This document shows, in pieces, positions 5,432 through 14,252 of a DNA stretch of 64,000 nucleotides. Both the position numbers and the translations under genes were made by a program. Under the pieces are notes generated by a model that worked only from the letters and a program-made list of their open reading frames with translations, was not told the DNA's origin and did no database searches. This stretch comes from Plantactinospora sp039889035 (GTDB lineage: Bacteria; Actinomycetota; Actinomycetes; Mycobacteriales; Micromonosporaceae). Location: positions 1 through 64,000 of the forward strand of contig JBDQQY010000003.1 of NCBI GenBank assembly GCA_039889035.1, written 5' to 3'. Positions within the stretch are counted from its first letter, which is position 1; each line of letters begins with the position of its first letter.

Positions 5432-7699
5432 TCAGATCGTCAGTGACCAACCGTCCAGGCGACCGCCGTACGGGGCCGCAGCGTCCTGCACCCGCAGGCG
5501 CCAGCCGCCGTTGCGGGCCTCCGACGAGAGGTTCACCAGGTAGACCTCGTTGAGCGGTGACCCACCGACGACCCGGTTGCGCAGCAGGTAGGAGCTACCG
5601 TCCGGGGCGACCAGCCGCAGCACGAGGTCGGCGACCCGGCCGTGCGAGATCCGCACGGCGATCGCGCTGGTCGTCGAGGCATTGCCCGAGCAGCCGGCGA
5701 GGGTGATGGGGCTCTGCACCGTGCCGAGGTCCGGGATGGCCACCCCGGTGGCGTTGCTGCCGGCACAGGCCGTCGGCGTGCCGGCGGTCAGGTTCAGCGT
5801 CCAGATGTCGAGTTGGCCGACGTCCAGGGGTGCCGCGTCCTGCACCCGCAGCCGCCACCGGCCGTTCGCCGTCTCGCTGGACAGGTTGACCCGGAAGGTC
5901 TGGTCGATGTTGTCCTCACCGCCGCCCGTCCGGTTGTGCAGGACGTACGCGCTGCCGTCCGGCGCCACCAGGCTGACCACCAGGTCGGCGCGGAACGTGT
6001 GCAGGATCCGCACCCGCACGGTGCTCGACGCCGACGCCCGGCCGGGGCAACCGGAGATGGTCAACGCGCTCTCCACCGTCGACAGGTCCGGGATCCCGAC
6101 GTCGGTGTTGTTGGTGCCGGTGCAGCCGCCGGGGTTCGTGACGGTCAGCGTGTACCGGGCGGTCCGGGTGGCGTACGGGCCGGTGCCGGTGACCGTCACC
6201 GGGTAGCTTCCGGGCAGTGCCGCCGAGCCGACCCGGATCGTCAGCACCGACGACCGGCCGGCGACGACGGAGGCCGGGCTGAACGTGGCGGTGGCACCCC
6301 TCGGCAGCCCGGCGGCGGTCAGCGCGACCGTCTGGGCCGAACCGGCCGTGACCCGGGTGCTCACCGTCGCGGTGACCGCGCCGCCCGGGCCGGCCGAGCC
6401 GCTGCCCGGGGCGACCGTGAGCGCGAAGTCGTGGGTGGGCGGCGGCACGTCGGCGACGTAGAGCAGGACGTTTGGCGAGCCGGGGCCGGGATTGGTGACC
6501 AGCCCGGGAGTGCCGCCGCCGACCAGCAGGTCACGCACCTGTTGCGGGGTGTACGACGGGTTCTGCGCCAGCACGAGCGCGGCGGCGCCGGCCACGTGTG
6601 GTGAGGCCATCGAGGTGCCGTCCGCCGCCCCGCTGGAGGTGTCGGTGCCGATGGTGGACGAGACGATCGCCACCCCGGGGGCGAAGATGTCGACGCAGGG
6701 GCCGTAGTTGGAGAAGCTGGCCCGGGCGTCGGTACGGCCCGGGCCGCCCTGGAGGCCGCCGGTGGCTGCCACGGTGATCGCGGCGGGGACGCTCGCCGGT
6801 GAGCCGCCGCAGGCGTCCACGTTCTCGTTGCCGGCCGCCACGGCGTAACTGACGCCGTCGGCGATCGAGTTCGCCACCGCCGTGTTGGCGGCGCTGTTCG
6901 CCGGCCCGCCGAGGCTCATGTTCGCCACCGCGCGCTCCCCGGGGTCGTGGTCGCCGGTGACCCAGTCGACGCCGGCGATCACCTGCGCGTAGGTGCCGCT
7001 GCCGGTGCAGTCCAGCACCCGTACCGCGACCAGGGTCACGCCCTTGGCGACCCCGTACTCGGCGCCGCCGACGGTGCCGGCGACGTGGGTGCCGTGCCCC
7101 TGGCAGTCGCTGGCGGGTCCGCCGTCGATCGCGTCGAAGCCGGAGACCGCCCGGCCGCCGAAGGTCTGGTGGGTGAGCCGGATCCCGGTGTCGATGACGT
7201 AGGCCCGGATCCCGCTGCCGGTGGTCGGGTAGGTGTAGCTGTTGTCCAGCGCCAGCGGGCGCCGGTCGATCCGGTCGAGACCCCAGGAGGGGGTCGGGGT
7301 CTGCGTACCGGTGAGTCGGACCCGATGGTTCTGTTCGACGTACGCCACCGACGGGTCGGTGGCGAGCCGGCGGGCGGCCTCGGCGGAGCCGGTGAACTCG
7401 AACCCGCGCAGCGCGTGCCGGTAGGTGCGGGCCACCTTCCCGCCGGCCCGCGCGGCGAGTGCGCCCGCCCGGTCGGTCACCGAGTCGGCGCCGACGGACG
7501 CCTCCTCCAGGACCACCAGATAGCTTCCGGTGACTGCGGTGGCGCCACCGGAGTGCCGGATCGTTCCGCCGGCCGGTGCCGCGGCCGCAGGTGCCACCGC
7601 CGCTGTGCCGAGCAGCCCGGCGGTCACCGCGACGGCCAGTCCGGCGGCGAGTCTTCTCGTCCGCCGGTGACCTGATGTGCTGGCAATTCTCATCGCCAT
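5432..7699 (-). CDS. Secreted subtilisin-like serine protease (S8) with two P-domains
   Basis: A 755-residue preproprotein. Residues 1-41 form a signal peptide (RR, hydrophobic core, AAAAP), followed by an inhibitor I9 propeptide (about 57-130). The proteinase K-like catalytic domain shows Asp170 (VIDTG), His202 (GHGTHVAG), the oxyanion Asn291 and Ser363 (GTSMASPHVAG). An Ig-like linker (about 420-520) leads to two homologous P/Homo-B domains (about 525-640 and 645-755), each with GIPDL, VSLVAPDG-like and NGxWRLRVQDAA motifs. P-domains usually steady or guide such proteases. It acts outside the cell on proteins. AGGAGG lies 8 bases before the ATG. It is a single-gene unit ended by the hairpin at 5390-5422. 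Confidence 0.92.
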   Translation of the reverse strand: MAMRIASTSGHRRTRRLAAGLAVAVTAGLLGTAAVAPAAAAPAGGTIRHSGGATAVTGSYLVVLEEASVGADSVTDRAGALAARAGGKVARTYRHALRGFEFTGSAEAARRLATDPSVAYVEQNHRVRLTGTQTPTPSWGLDRIDRRPLALDNSYTYPTTGSGIRAYVIDTGIRLTHQTFGGRAVSGFDAIDGGPASDCQGHGTHVAGTVGGAEYGVAKGVTLVAVRVLDCTGSGTYAQVIAGVDWVTGDHDPGERAVANMSLGGPANSAANTAVANSIADGVSYAVAAGNENVDACGGSPASVPAAITVAATGGLQGGPGRTDARASFSNYGPCVDIFAPGVAIVSSTIGTDTSSGAADGTSMASPHVAGAAALVLAQNPSYTPQQVRDLLVGGGTPGLVTNPGPGSPNVLLYVADVPPPTHDFALTVAPGSGSAGPGGAVTATVSTRVTAGSAQTVALTAAGLPRGATATFSPASVVAGRSSVLTIRVGSAALPGSYPVTVTGTGPYATRTARYTLTVTNPGGCTGTNNTDVGIPDLSTVESALTISGCPGRASASSTVRVRILHTFRADLVVSLVAPDGSAYVLHNRTGGGEDNIDQTFRVNLSSETANGRWRLRVQDAAPLDVGQLDIWTLNLTAGTPTACAGSNATGVAIPDLGTVQSPITLAGCSGNASTTSAIAVRISHGRVADLVLRLVAPDGSSYLLRNRVVGGSPLNEVYLVNLSSEARNGGWRLRVQDAAAPYGGRLDGWSLTI

Positions 7700-7871
7700 T
7701 CTTCTCCCCTCCTGCCGATGACCCAGGGCTCGCGCGACGGTGCCGCGACGCCGCCCCGGAGCACGGCTACGGGGACACTACGAGGGGTGTTTGAATCCTG
7801 GCGGACAGTAACCGACAGCAGGTCAGTCGGTATCTGGACCGGGCGCGGCCGTTACCTTCGGCGGTCGGGGA

Positions 7872-10550
7872 CTATCGGCGGAGGGTCAGGATCAGGTCGG
7901 CGACCAGCGCGGTCCAGCCGGTCTGGTGCCAGGCACCCAGCCCGGCCCCGTTGTCGCCGTGGAAATACTCGGGAAAGGCGATCAGGTCCTTCCAGTCCGG
8001 ATGGGTCTGGAAGAGTTCGGCGACGCCGTAGATCGGGCGGCGCCCCCAGGCGTCCGGCACGAAGAGCGCGATCAGCCGGGCGGAGAGGTCGTCGGCGATC
8101 TCGGTCAGCGTGTGCTTGTTCCCGGACCGGGTCGGGTACTCGACCAGCAGGTCGTCGCCGAAGAACGCCGCGTGGTCCCGGAGTGCGGAGATCAGCATGA
8201 AGTTGGTCGGCATCCAGATCGGGCCACGCCAGTTGGAGTTGCCGCCGAAGAGCCCGGAAGTCGACTCGGCCGGCTCGTAGCCGACGGTGAACTCCTGCCC
8301 GCCCAACTCCACCGCGAACGGCTGCTCCAGATGCCGGCGGGAGAGCGTACGCAGCCCGTACGGGGAGAGGAACTCCTCCTCGTCCAGCATCCGGGCGAGC
8401 AGCCGGACCACCTGGTCCGGGCCGACCATGGAGAGCAGCCGCTGCTGCCGCCCGTCACCACCGAGCCGGCGGCCGCCGATCACCCGGGCGTACTCCGGCT
8501 TGTTGGCCAGGAACCAGCGCAGCCGGGCGGTCAGCTCGGGCAGCCGGTTCAGCGTGACGGTGGTCAGCCGGGTGATCGCGGCCAGCGGCAGCAGGCCGAC
8601 CACCGAACGCACCTTGAGCGGAGTACTGGTGCCGTCCGGCAGCCGCAGCACGTCGTAGAAGAAGCAGTCCTCCTCGTCCCAGAGTCCCTGGTCGTAGGCG
8701 GCCGCCGCGATGTACGCGAAGTGCTCGAAGAACTTCGTCGCGATGTCCGAGTACGTCGGGTCGTGCACCGCCAGGATCAGCGCCATGTCGAGCAGGTTGA
8801 GCGCGTACATGGCCATCCAGCCGGTGCCGTCGGACTGCTCCAGCACCCCGGCCACCGGCAGCGCGGCCGACCGGTCGAACGGGCCGACGTTGTCCAGCCC
8901 GAGGAAGCCGCCCTCGAAGACGTTGTTGCCGCCGATGTCCTTGCGGTTGACCCACCAGGTGAAGTTCAGCAGCAGCTTGTGCATCATCCGGGCCAGGAAG
9001 TCGAAGTCCCGGCCACCGTCGATCTCGAAGACCTTCAGCGCCGCCCAGGCGTGCACCGGCGGGTTCACGTCACCGAACGCCCACTCGTACGCCGGGATCT
9101 GCCCGTTCGGGTGCAGATACCACTCGCGGAGCAGCAACAGCAGTTGCGCCTTGGCGAAGCCGGGATCGACCCGGGCGATGGTGACGCAGTGGAACGCCAG
9201 GTCCCAGGCGGCGTACCAGGGATACTCCCAGGGGTCCGGCATCGAGACGACGTCGAAGCTGTTCATGTGCCGCCAGGAGCTGTTCCGGCCGTACCGGTGC
9301 CCGTCCGGCGGCGGCACGGCGGCCGGGTCGCCGGTCAGCCACTGCTGCACGTCGAAGTGGTAGAACTGCTTGCCCCACATCAGCCCGGCGATCGCCTGCC
9401 GGGCCACCAACGTCTCCTGCGGGGAGGCGCCGTCCGGGATCAGCCGGGCGAAGAACTCGTCCGCCTCGGCGCGCCGGGCCGCCATGACCGCGTCGTGCTC
9501 CGCCCCGAGGTCGAGCGGGGGCGCGGGTTCGCTGGCCGGCGGCGGGGCGGTCCGGGTGAGCCGCAGTCTGATCGTCGCCTCCCCCCGGGCCGGTACGTCC
9601 AGCACGTAGTGCAGCGCCCCCTTGGTGCCCTCACCGGCCGGGTTGACCGTGTCGGCGCCGTTCACCACGTGGTCGTTGATGCCGTCCTTCGGGTACGCGC
9701 TGCGCCCGGGCAGTCCCCACAGCCGCTCGGTGTTGGTCTCGTTGTCGCAGAGCAGCGCGGCCGGCTCGCCGTCGCCTTCCAGCACGAGCTGGCCGAGCAC
9801 CCAGTGCTCACCGACCAGCCGGCCCGGGGCGCCGACCAGCCTCGGCACCTGGTCGCGGCCGGGCAGCCCCCAGGACCAGGTGTTCCGGAACCAGAGGGTG
9901 GGCAGCACGTGCAGGGTGGCCGGCGCGTCTCCCCGGTTCGCCACCCTGATCGAGACGCACATGTCGGTCGGCGACGCCTTGGCGTAGTCGACGGTCACCG
10001 CCCAGTACCGGTCGTCGTCGAAGATGCCGGTGTCGACCAGCTCGTACTCCGGCTCGTCCCGGCCGCGCGCGGCGTTGACCGCGACCAGTTCGTCGTAGGG
10101 GAAGGCGGCCTGCGGATAGTGGTAGCGCCAGCGCATGAACGAGTGCGTGGGCGTGGAGTCCAGGTACCACCAGTAGTCCTTGACGTCCTCGCCGTGGTTG
10201 CCGCCGTCGCCGCCGAGTCCGAACATCCGCTCCTTGAGGATCGGATCCGCGCCGTTCCACAGCGCCAGGCCGAAGCAGAAGGTCTGCCACTCGTCGCAGA
10301 TCCCGGCCATCCCGTCCTCGTTCCACCGGTAGGTCCGGGACCGGGCGTGGTCGTGCGGGAAGTAGTCCCAGGCGGTGCCGTGCTCGCTGTAGTCCTCCCG
10401 GACCGTGCCCCAGGCCCGCTCGGCCAGGTATGGCCCCCAGGCCCGCCACGGCTCCTCGCCGGCGTCGGCCTCGGCCAGTCGGGCACGCTCCGGATCCAAT
10501 CCGGCACGCTCCGCATCCCGCCCGTCAACCATTCGACTCCCGCCCGTCAT
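7872..10550 (-). CDS. Glucosidase of the GH63/MGH1-like family
   Basis: An 892-residue cytosolic protein with no signal peptide. It begins AGEEPWRAWGPYLAERAWGTVREDYSEHG, written here only in part: PWRAWGPYLAERAWG and YFPHDHARSRTYRW are hallmarks of the bacterial family annotated as glucosidase or MGH1-like glycoside hydrolase, related to mannosyl-oligosaccharide glucosidase. The second half is an (alpha/alpha)6 barrel with NSNWRGPIWMPTNF, where acidic catalytic residues are expected. It probably removes glucose from an alpha-glucan or glucosylated solute. It is divergent from the debranching enzyme at 10669 and in the same alpha-glucan group. GGGGGA lies 8 bases before the chosen ATG. An in-frame ATG at 10532 is possible. 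Confidence 0.85.
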   Translation of the reverse strand: MTGGSRMVDGRDAERAGLDPERARLAEADAGEEPWRAWGPYLAERAWGTVREDYSEHGTAWDYFPHDHARSRTYRWNEDGMAGICDEWQTFCFGLALWNGADPILKERMFGLGGDGGNHGEDVKDYWWYLDSTPTHSFMRWRYHYPQAAFPYDELVAVNAARGRDEPEYELVDTGIFDDDRYWAVTVDYAKASPTDMCVSIRVANRGDAPATLHVLPTLWFRNTWSWGLPGRDQVPRLVGAPGRLVGEHWVLGQLVLEGDGEPAALLCDNETNTERLWGLPGRSAYPKDGINDHVVNGADTVNPAGEGTKGALHYVLDVPARGEATIRLRLTRTAPPPASEPAPPLDLGAEHDAVMAARRAEADEFFARLIPDGASPQETLVARQAIAGLMWGKQFYHFDVQQWLTGDPAAVPPPDGHRYGRNSSWRHMNSFDVVSMPDPWEYPWYAAWDLAFHCVTIARVDPGFAKAQLLLLLREWYLHPNGQIPAYEWAFGDVNPPVHAWAALKVFEIDGGRDFDFLARMMHKLLLNFTWWVNRKDIGGNNVFEGGFLGLDNVGPFDRSAALPVAGVLEQSDGTGWMAMYALNLLDMALILAVHDPTYSDIATKFFEHFAYIAAAAYDQGLWDEEDCFFYDVLRLPDGTSTPLKVRSVVGLLPLAAITRLTTVTLNRLPELTARLRWFLANKPEYARVIGGRRLGGDGRQQRLLSMVGPDQVVRLLARMLDEEEFLSPYGLRTLSRRHLEQPFAVELGGQEFTVGYEPAESTSGLFGGNSNWRGPIWMPTNFMLISALRDHAAFFGDDLLVEYPTRSGNKHTLTEIADDLSARLIALFVPDAWGRRPIYGVAELFQTHPDWKDLIAFPEYFHGDNGAGLGAWHQTGWTALVADLILTLRR

Positions 10551-10668
10551 CCGACCGATCCCCCACGGTCATCCTTCCGATCATTGTGATCGGTCCCGGC
10601 TCACCCGGCCAACGATCGCGGTGACCGTCACCACCGCCCGTGTGCGGCGGGTCACCAGAGCGGGCATC

Positions 10669-12612
10669 ATGGGCGCCATGCTGCCGATCGAGTTCGGGCC
10701 GCGGGTCTGCGGCCACCTGGAGGCCGGCGTCGACCGGGAGTGGCTGGTCCCGGACGGCCTCGGTGGATACGCGATGGGCACGGTGAGCGGGCTGCGTACC
10801 CGGCGCTACCACGGGCTGCTGATGGTGGCCGGGCAGACCCCGGCGGACCGCCGGCTCGGGCTGGTCAGCCTGGACCCGGAGCTGATCCTGCCGTCCGGCG
10901 CGGTGGTCCGGCTAGGCGCGCACGAGTGGCGCTCCGGCGACGTCGACCCGCGCGGCTTCGAGCTGCTGGAACGCTTCGACCTGGTCGACGGGCTGCCGCG
11001 GTGGCGGTGGCGGATCGGCGACCTGGTGCTGGAGCGGGAGCTGGCGATGGCGCACGGCCGGTCCTGCCTGGCGGTCCGGCACCGGCTGGTCGCCGGTGGC
11101 CCGGCCCGACTCGGCCTGGCCGCGGCGGTGACCTGGCGGGACGGCCACGGCGAGCGGCGGGCGGACGGCCCGGCACCGAAGGTGGAGCCGGCGGCCGGCG
11201 GAGCGGTGGTCGAGGACGCGTTCCGGCTGGTCGGGCCGGAGTGGGTGGCCGAGGGGCAGTGGTGGCACGGGGTGCACCACCGGGAGGAGGCGGCCCGGGG
11301 GCTCGCCCCGGACGAGGACCTCTGGTACGCGGGCCGGTTCACCGGCACGCTCGACCGTCCCGGAGACAGCGTCTCGGTGCTCGCCTGGGCCGGCGACCTG
11401 GCCGAACAGCCGCCGCCGGCCGACGAGCTGATCGAGGCGGCCCGGCGGCGCAACCGCCGGGTGGTGGCGGCCGGCAGACCGGCGGACGCGGTGGCGGCGA
11501 CGCTGACCCTGGCCGCCGACGCGTTCGTGGTCGGCACCGGCTCCGGGCCGGACGTGGTGGCCGGCTATCCGTGGTTCGGCGCCTGGTCCCGGGACACGAT
11601 GATCGGGTACGAGGGGCTGTTCCTCGGCACCGGCCGCGCGGACGAGGGCCGGGAGCTGCTCCGGGCGTACGCGGGGACGCTGTCGGAGGGGATGCTGGCG
11701 AACACCGCCGACACCGGGCGGGTGGAGTACAACACCGTGGACGGGACGCTGTGGTTCCTGCACGCGGTGGCCCGGCACGTGGCGGTCACCGGGGACACCG
11801 ATCTCGCCGCCGAGCTGCTGCCGGCGCTGCGCGCGGTGGTCGACGACCACCTGCGGGGCACCCGGTACGGCATCGTGGCCGACCCGGCCGACGGGCTGCT
11901 CACCCAGGGCTGCCCCGGGGAGGCGCTGACCTGGATGGACGCCCGGGTGGACGGCGAACCGGTGACCCAGCGGGCGGGCAAGCCGGTCGAGGTGAACGCG
12001 CTCTGGGTCAACGGGCTGGCGGCGCTCGCCGAGCTGGCCGGCCGGCTCGGCCAGGACCCCGGTGCCGCCCCGGCCGCGCACCAGAGGGCCCGGGCGGCGT
12101 TCCGACGCCGCTTCCCGGCCCCGAGCGGCTGGCTCTACGACGTGGTCGACGCCCCGCCGCCGGCCTATCCGCGCGGCGCGGGCGACCGGCACGACGACGA
12201 CCTGCTCCGGCCGAACCAGCTCCTCGCCTGGTCGCTGCCGTACCCGCCGCTGGACCCCGATCCGGCGGTGCTGCGCCGGATCGGCGCGGCCCTGCTCACC
12301 CCGCTCGGCCCGCGCAGTCTGGCCCCGGAGAGCCCCGGCTACGTGCCGCGACACCGGGGCGGCCCCGCCGAGCGGGACTCCGGCTACCACCAGGGCACCG
12401 TCTGGCCCTGGCTGATCGGCCCGTACGCGGACGCCTGCCGCCGGGCCGGGCTCGGTGTCGACGACCTGTTCGCCGGGCTGGCGGCGCACCTGCCCGAGTA
12501 CGGGCTCGGCTCGGTGAGCGAGACCGCGGACGCGGCTGCGCCGCACGGTGCCACCGGAGCGCCCTTCCAGGCCTGGTCGGTGGCGGAACTTCTACGGGTA
12601 CGGCGGAACTGA
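10669..12612 (+). CDS. Glycogen debranching enzyme-like amylo-alpha-1,6-glucosidase (GH133)
   Basis: About 647 residues. The N-terminal glycogen-debranching domain starts with REWLVPDGLGGYAMGTVSG and TRRYHGLLM, both characteristic of this family, and the C-terminal six-hairpin glucosidase domain contains GYPWFGAWSRDTMI, the usual catalytic-Asp region, plus EVNALWVNGL and GTVWPWLIGPY. It should hydrolyse alpha-1,6 branch glucose from limit dextrins in the cytosol. No strong ribosome site is present. ATG 10669 and ATG 10678 are both possible. It shares a 118-base divergent intergenic region with the GH63-like gene. Confidence 0.85.
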   Translation: MGAMLPIEFGPRVCGHLEAGVDREWLVPDGLGGYAMGTVSGLRTRRYHGLLMVAGQTPADRRLGLVSLDPELILPSGAVVRLGAHEWRSGDVDPRGFELLERFDLVDGLPRWRWRIGDLVLERELAMAHGRSCLAVRHRLVAGGPARLGLAAAVTWRDGHGERRADGPAPKVEPAAGGAVVEDAFRLVGPEWVAEGQWWHGVHHREEAARGLAPDEDLWYAGRFTGTLDRPGDSVSVLAWAGDLAEQPPPADELIEAARRRNRRVVAAGRPADAVAATLTLAADAFVVGTGSGPDVVAGYPWFGAWSRDTMIGYEGLFLGTGRADEGRELLRAYAGTLSEGMLANTADTGRVEYNTVDGTLWFLHAVARHVAVTGDTDLAAELLPALRAVVDDHLRGTRYGIVADPADGLLTQGCPGEALTWMDARVDGEPVTQRAGKPVEVNALWVNGLAALAELAGRLGQDPGAAPAAHQRARAAFRRRFPAPSGWLYDVVDAPPPAYPRGAGDRHDDDLLRPNQLLAWSLPYPPLDPDPAVLRRIGAALLTPLGPRSLAPESPGYVPRHRGGPAERDSGYHQGTVWPWLIGPYADACRRAGLGVDDLFAGLAAHLPEYGLGSVSETADAAAPHGATGAPFQAWSVAELLRVRRN

Positions 12613-12673
12613 CCGAGCGGCGTTACATGCCCGCAACGGCCACGTCTTCGCCGGTTTTCCCGCCACCGGCAGT

Positions 12674-12724
12674 ATTGGCACCAACCAATGACGCGTAGGC
12701 ACCCGTAACAGGTGTCTCTACGCG
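12674..12724. promoter_or_regulatory. Two adjacent inverted repeats in the leader of the GT4 gene
   Basis: ATTGG-(6)-CCAAT at 12674-12689 is followed by CGCGTAG...CTACGCG (12692-12724), whose inner part also pairs (CACC with GGTG). They lie 35-85 bases before the glycosyltransferase start. The second could be an operator or a small RNA hairpin. No regulator is identified. Confidence 0.4.
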
Positions 12725-12758
12725 CCTGCCTTGGAATCAACTCAAAGGGGGCTGGGCC

Positions 12759-14075
12759 ATGTCACCGAACGCCGAGGTCATCAACTTCCCCGCGGCCCGC
12801 CCGCTGAAGGTGCTCATCCTCTCCTGGGAGTACCCGCCGGTGCTGGTCGGCGGGCTCGGCCGGCACGTGCACGCGCTGGCCACCGCACTCGCCGCCGCCG
12901 GGCACCAGGTCACGGTGGTCACCCGGCACGGCGAGGGCGCCCCGGTGGAGGCGTACGTCGACGGGGTGCACGTGCTGCGCGCCCCCGAGGACCCGGTCGG
13001 GTTCCCGCTGGCCACCCCGAGCCTGCTGGCCTGGACGATGGCGTTCAACCACACGCTGACCCGGACCGCGCTGCGGGCCGCCCGAACCGGCGACTACGAC
13101 GTGATCCACGCCCACGACTGGCTGGTCGCGCACACCGCGATCAACCTCGCCGACCACCTGGACATCCCGCTGGTCACCACGATCCACGCCACCGAGGCGG
13201 GCCGGCACCAGGGCTGGCTCCCGGACGAGATGAACCGCACCATCCACTCGGTCGAGCACTGGCTCAGCCACGAGTCGCACCGGGTGATCACCTGCTCCGG
13301 CTACATGCGCGACCAGGTGAACGCCTTGTTCGGGCTGCCGGCCGGGCACGTCGAGGTGGTGCCGAACGGGGTCGACGACCGGGCCTGGTCGGCCCAGCCC
13401 CGGGCGGTCGCCGCCGCCCGCAAGCGGTACGCCGGAGCCGGGCCGCTGATCGGGTTCGCCGGCCGGCTGGTCTACGAGAAGGGCGTACAGCACCTGGTGC
13501 ACGCCGTGCCGAGGCTGCGGGAGCGGCACCCGGAGCTGCGGGTGGTGATCGCCGGGGACGGGCCGTACCGGCAGGAGTTGCAGGACCAGGCGCAGCGGCT
13601 CGGGCTGGACCGCAGCGTACGGTTCGCCGGGTTCATGACCGAGCGGCAGTTGCCGGCGGTACTGGCCGCCACCGACGCCACGGTGGTGCCGAGCCTCTAC
13701 GAGCCGTTCGGGATGGTCGCCCTGGAGGCGGCCGCCGCCGGGGCGCCGCTGGCGGTCGCCGCCACCGGTGGGCTGGCCGAGATCGTCGAGCCGGGGGTCA
13801 CCGGGGTGACCTTCCCGCACAGCGACCCGGAGGCGCTGGCCGGTGCGGTCGACTCGCTCCTCGGCGACGAGGTCTTCGCCCGCCGGGTGGCCCGTCGGGC
13901 CCGGACCATGGTCGCCGAACGGTACGGCTGGACGAGCATCGCCGCCCGCACCGCCGCCGTGTACGCCAGCGCGGCGATCGCCGGCCCGGCGCCGCGGACC
14001 CGGGCCGGGAGCGGGGCGGCGCGGATCGTCGTACCCGAGGGGAACCTGCTGGCCCTCGACGGCGCCGCCTGCTGA
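12759..14075 (+). CDS. GT4 glycosyltransferase (glycogen synthase-like)
   Basis: A 438-residue GT-B enzyme. The N-terminal domain has the glycogen-synthase signature ILSWEYPPVLVGGLGRHVHAL. The C-terminal nucleotide-sugar domain has GFAGRLVYEKG, VVIAGDGPYR and EPFGMVALEAAAAGAPLAV, the EX7E donor-binding region. The family includes glycogen and maltose-1-phosphate synthases of actinobacteria, and the two neighbouring alpha-glucan hydrolases fit such a role, though the donor (ADP-glucose or other) is not known. AGGGGG lies 9 bases before the ATG. A strong terminator follows the stop. Confidence 0.85.
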   Translation: MSPNAEVINFPAARPLKVLILSWEYPPVLVGGLGRHVHALATALAAAGHQVTVVTRHGEGAPVEAYVDGVHVLRAPEDPVGFPLATPSLLAWTMAFNHTLTRTALRAARTGDYDVIHAHDWLVAHTAINLADHLDIPLVTTIHATEAGRHQGWLPDEMNRTIHSVEHWLSHESHRVITCSGYMRDQVNALFGLPAGHVEVVPNGVDDRAWSAQPRAVAAARKRYAGAGPLIGFAGRLVYEKGVQHLVHAVPRLRERHPELRVVIAGDGPYRQELQDQAQRLGLDRSVRFAGFMTERQLPAVLAATDATVVPSLYEPFGMVALEAAAAGAPLAVAATGGLAEIVEPGVTGVTFPHSDPEALAGAVDSLLGDEVFARRVARRARTMVAERYGWTSIAARTAAVYASAAIAGPAPRTRAGSGAARIVVPEGNLLALDGAAC

Positions 14076-14081
14076 CCCGCG

Positions 14082-14125
14082 CCGGACCCGCCGGACCCGC
14101 CGTGGGACGGGTCCGGCGGGTCCGG
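14082..14125 (+). terminator. 18-base-stem terminator after the GT4 gene
   Basis: CCGGACCCGCCGGACCCG (14082-14099) pairs perfectly with 14108-14125 across an 8-base loop, 7 bases after the GT4 stop. It separates the alpha-glucan group from the downstream kinase gene. Confidence 0.8.
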
Positions 14126-14252
14126 TGTTCGGCGATTCGGTGAATTCTTTTCGGATCAAGGTTGCGAGCAGTGCCTGCGCCGCCGGAATTGATGCGGGAG
14201 GCGATGCCGGCTCGCTATCGTGTACCGCGGGTAGCAGAGAGGGACACCGCCG

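Noticed and set aside
7926..10589. An open plus-strand frame of about 890 codons opposite the GH63-like gene
   Set aside because: It is antisense to a gene with clear family motifs. High GC content keeps such frames open. The protein has no recognisable motif.
10912..12546. Long minus-strand frame opposite the debranching enzyme
   Set aside because: Shadow of the plus-strand gene, which has family motifs throughout.
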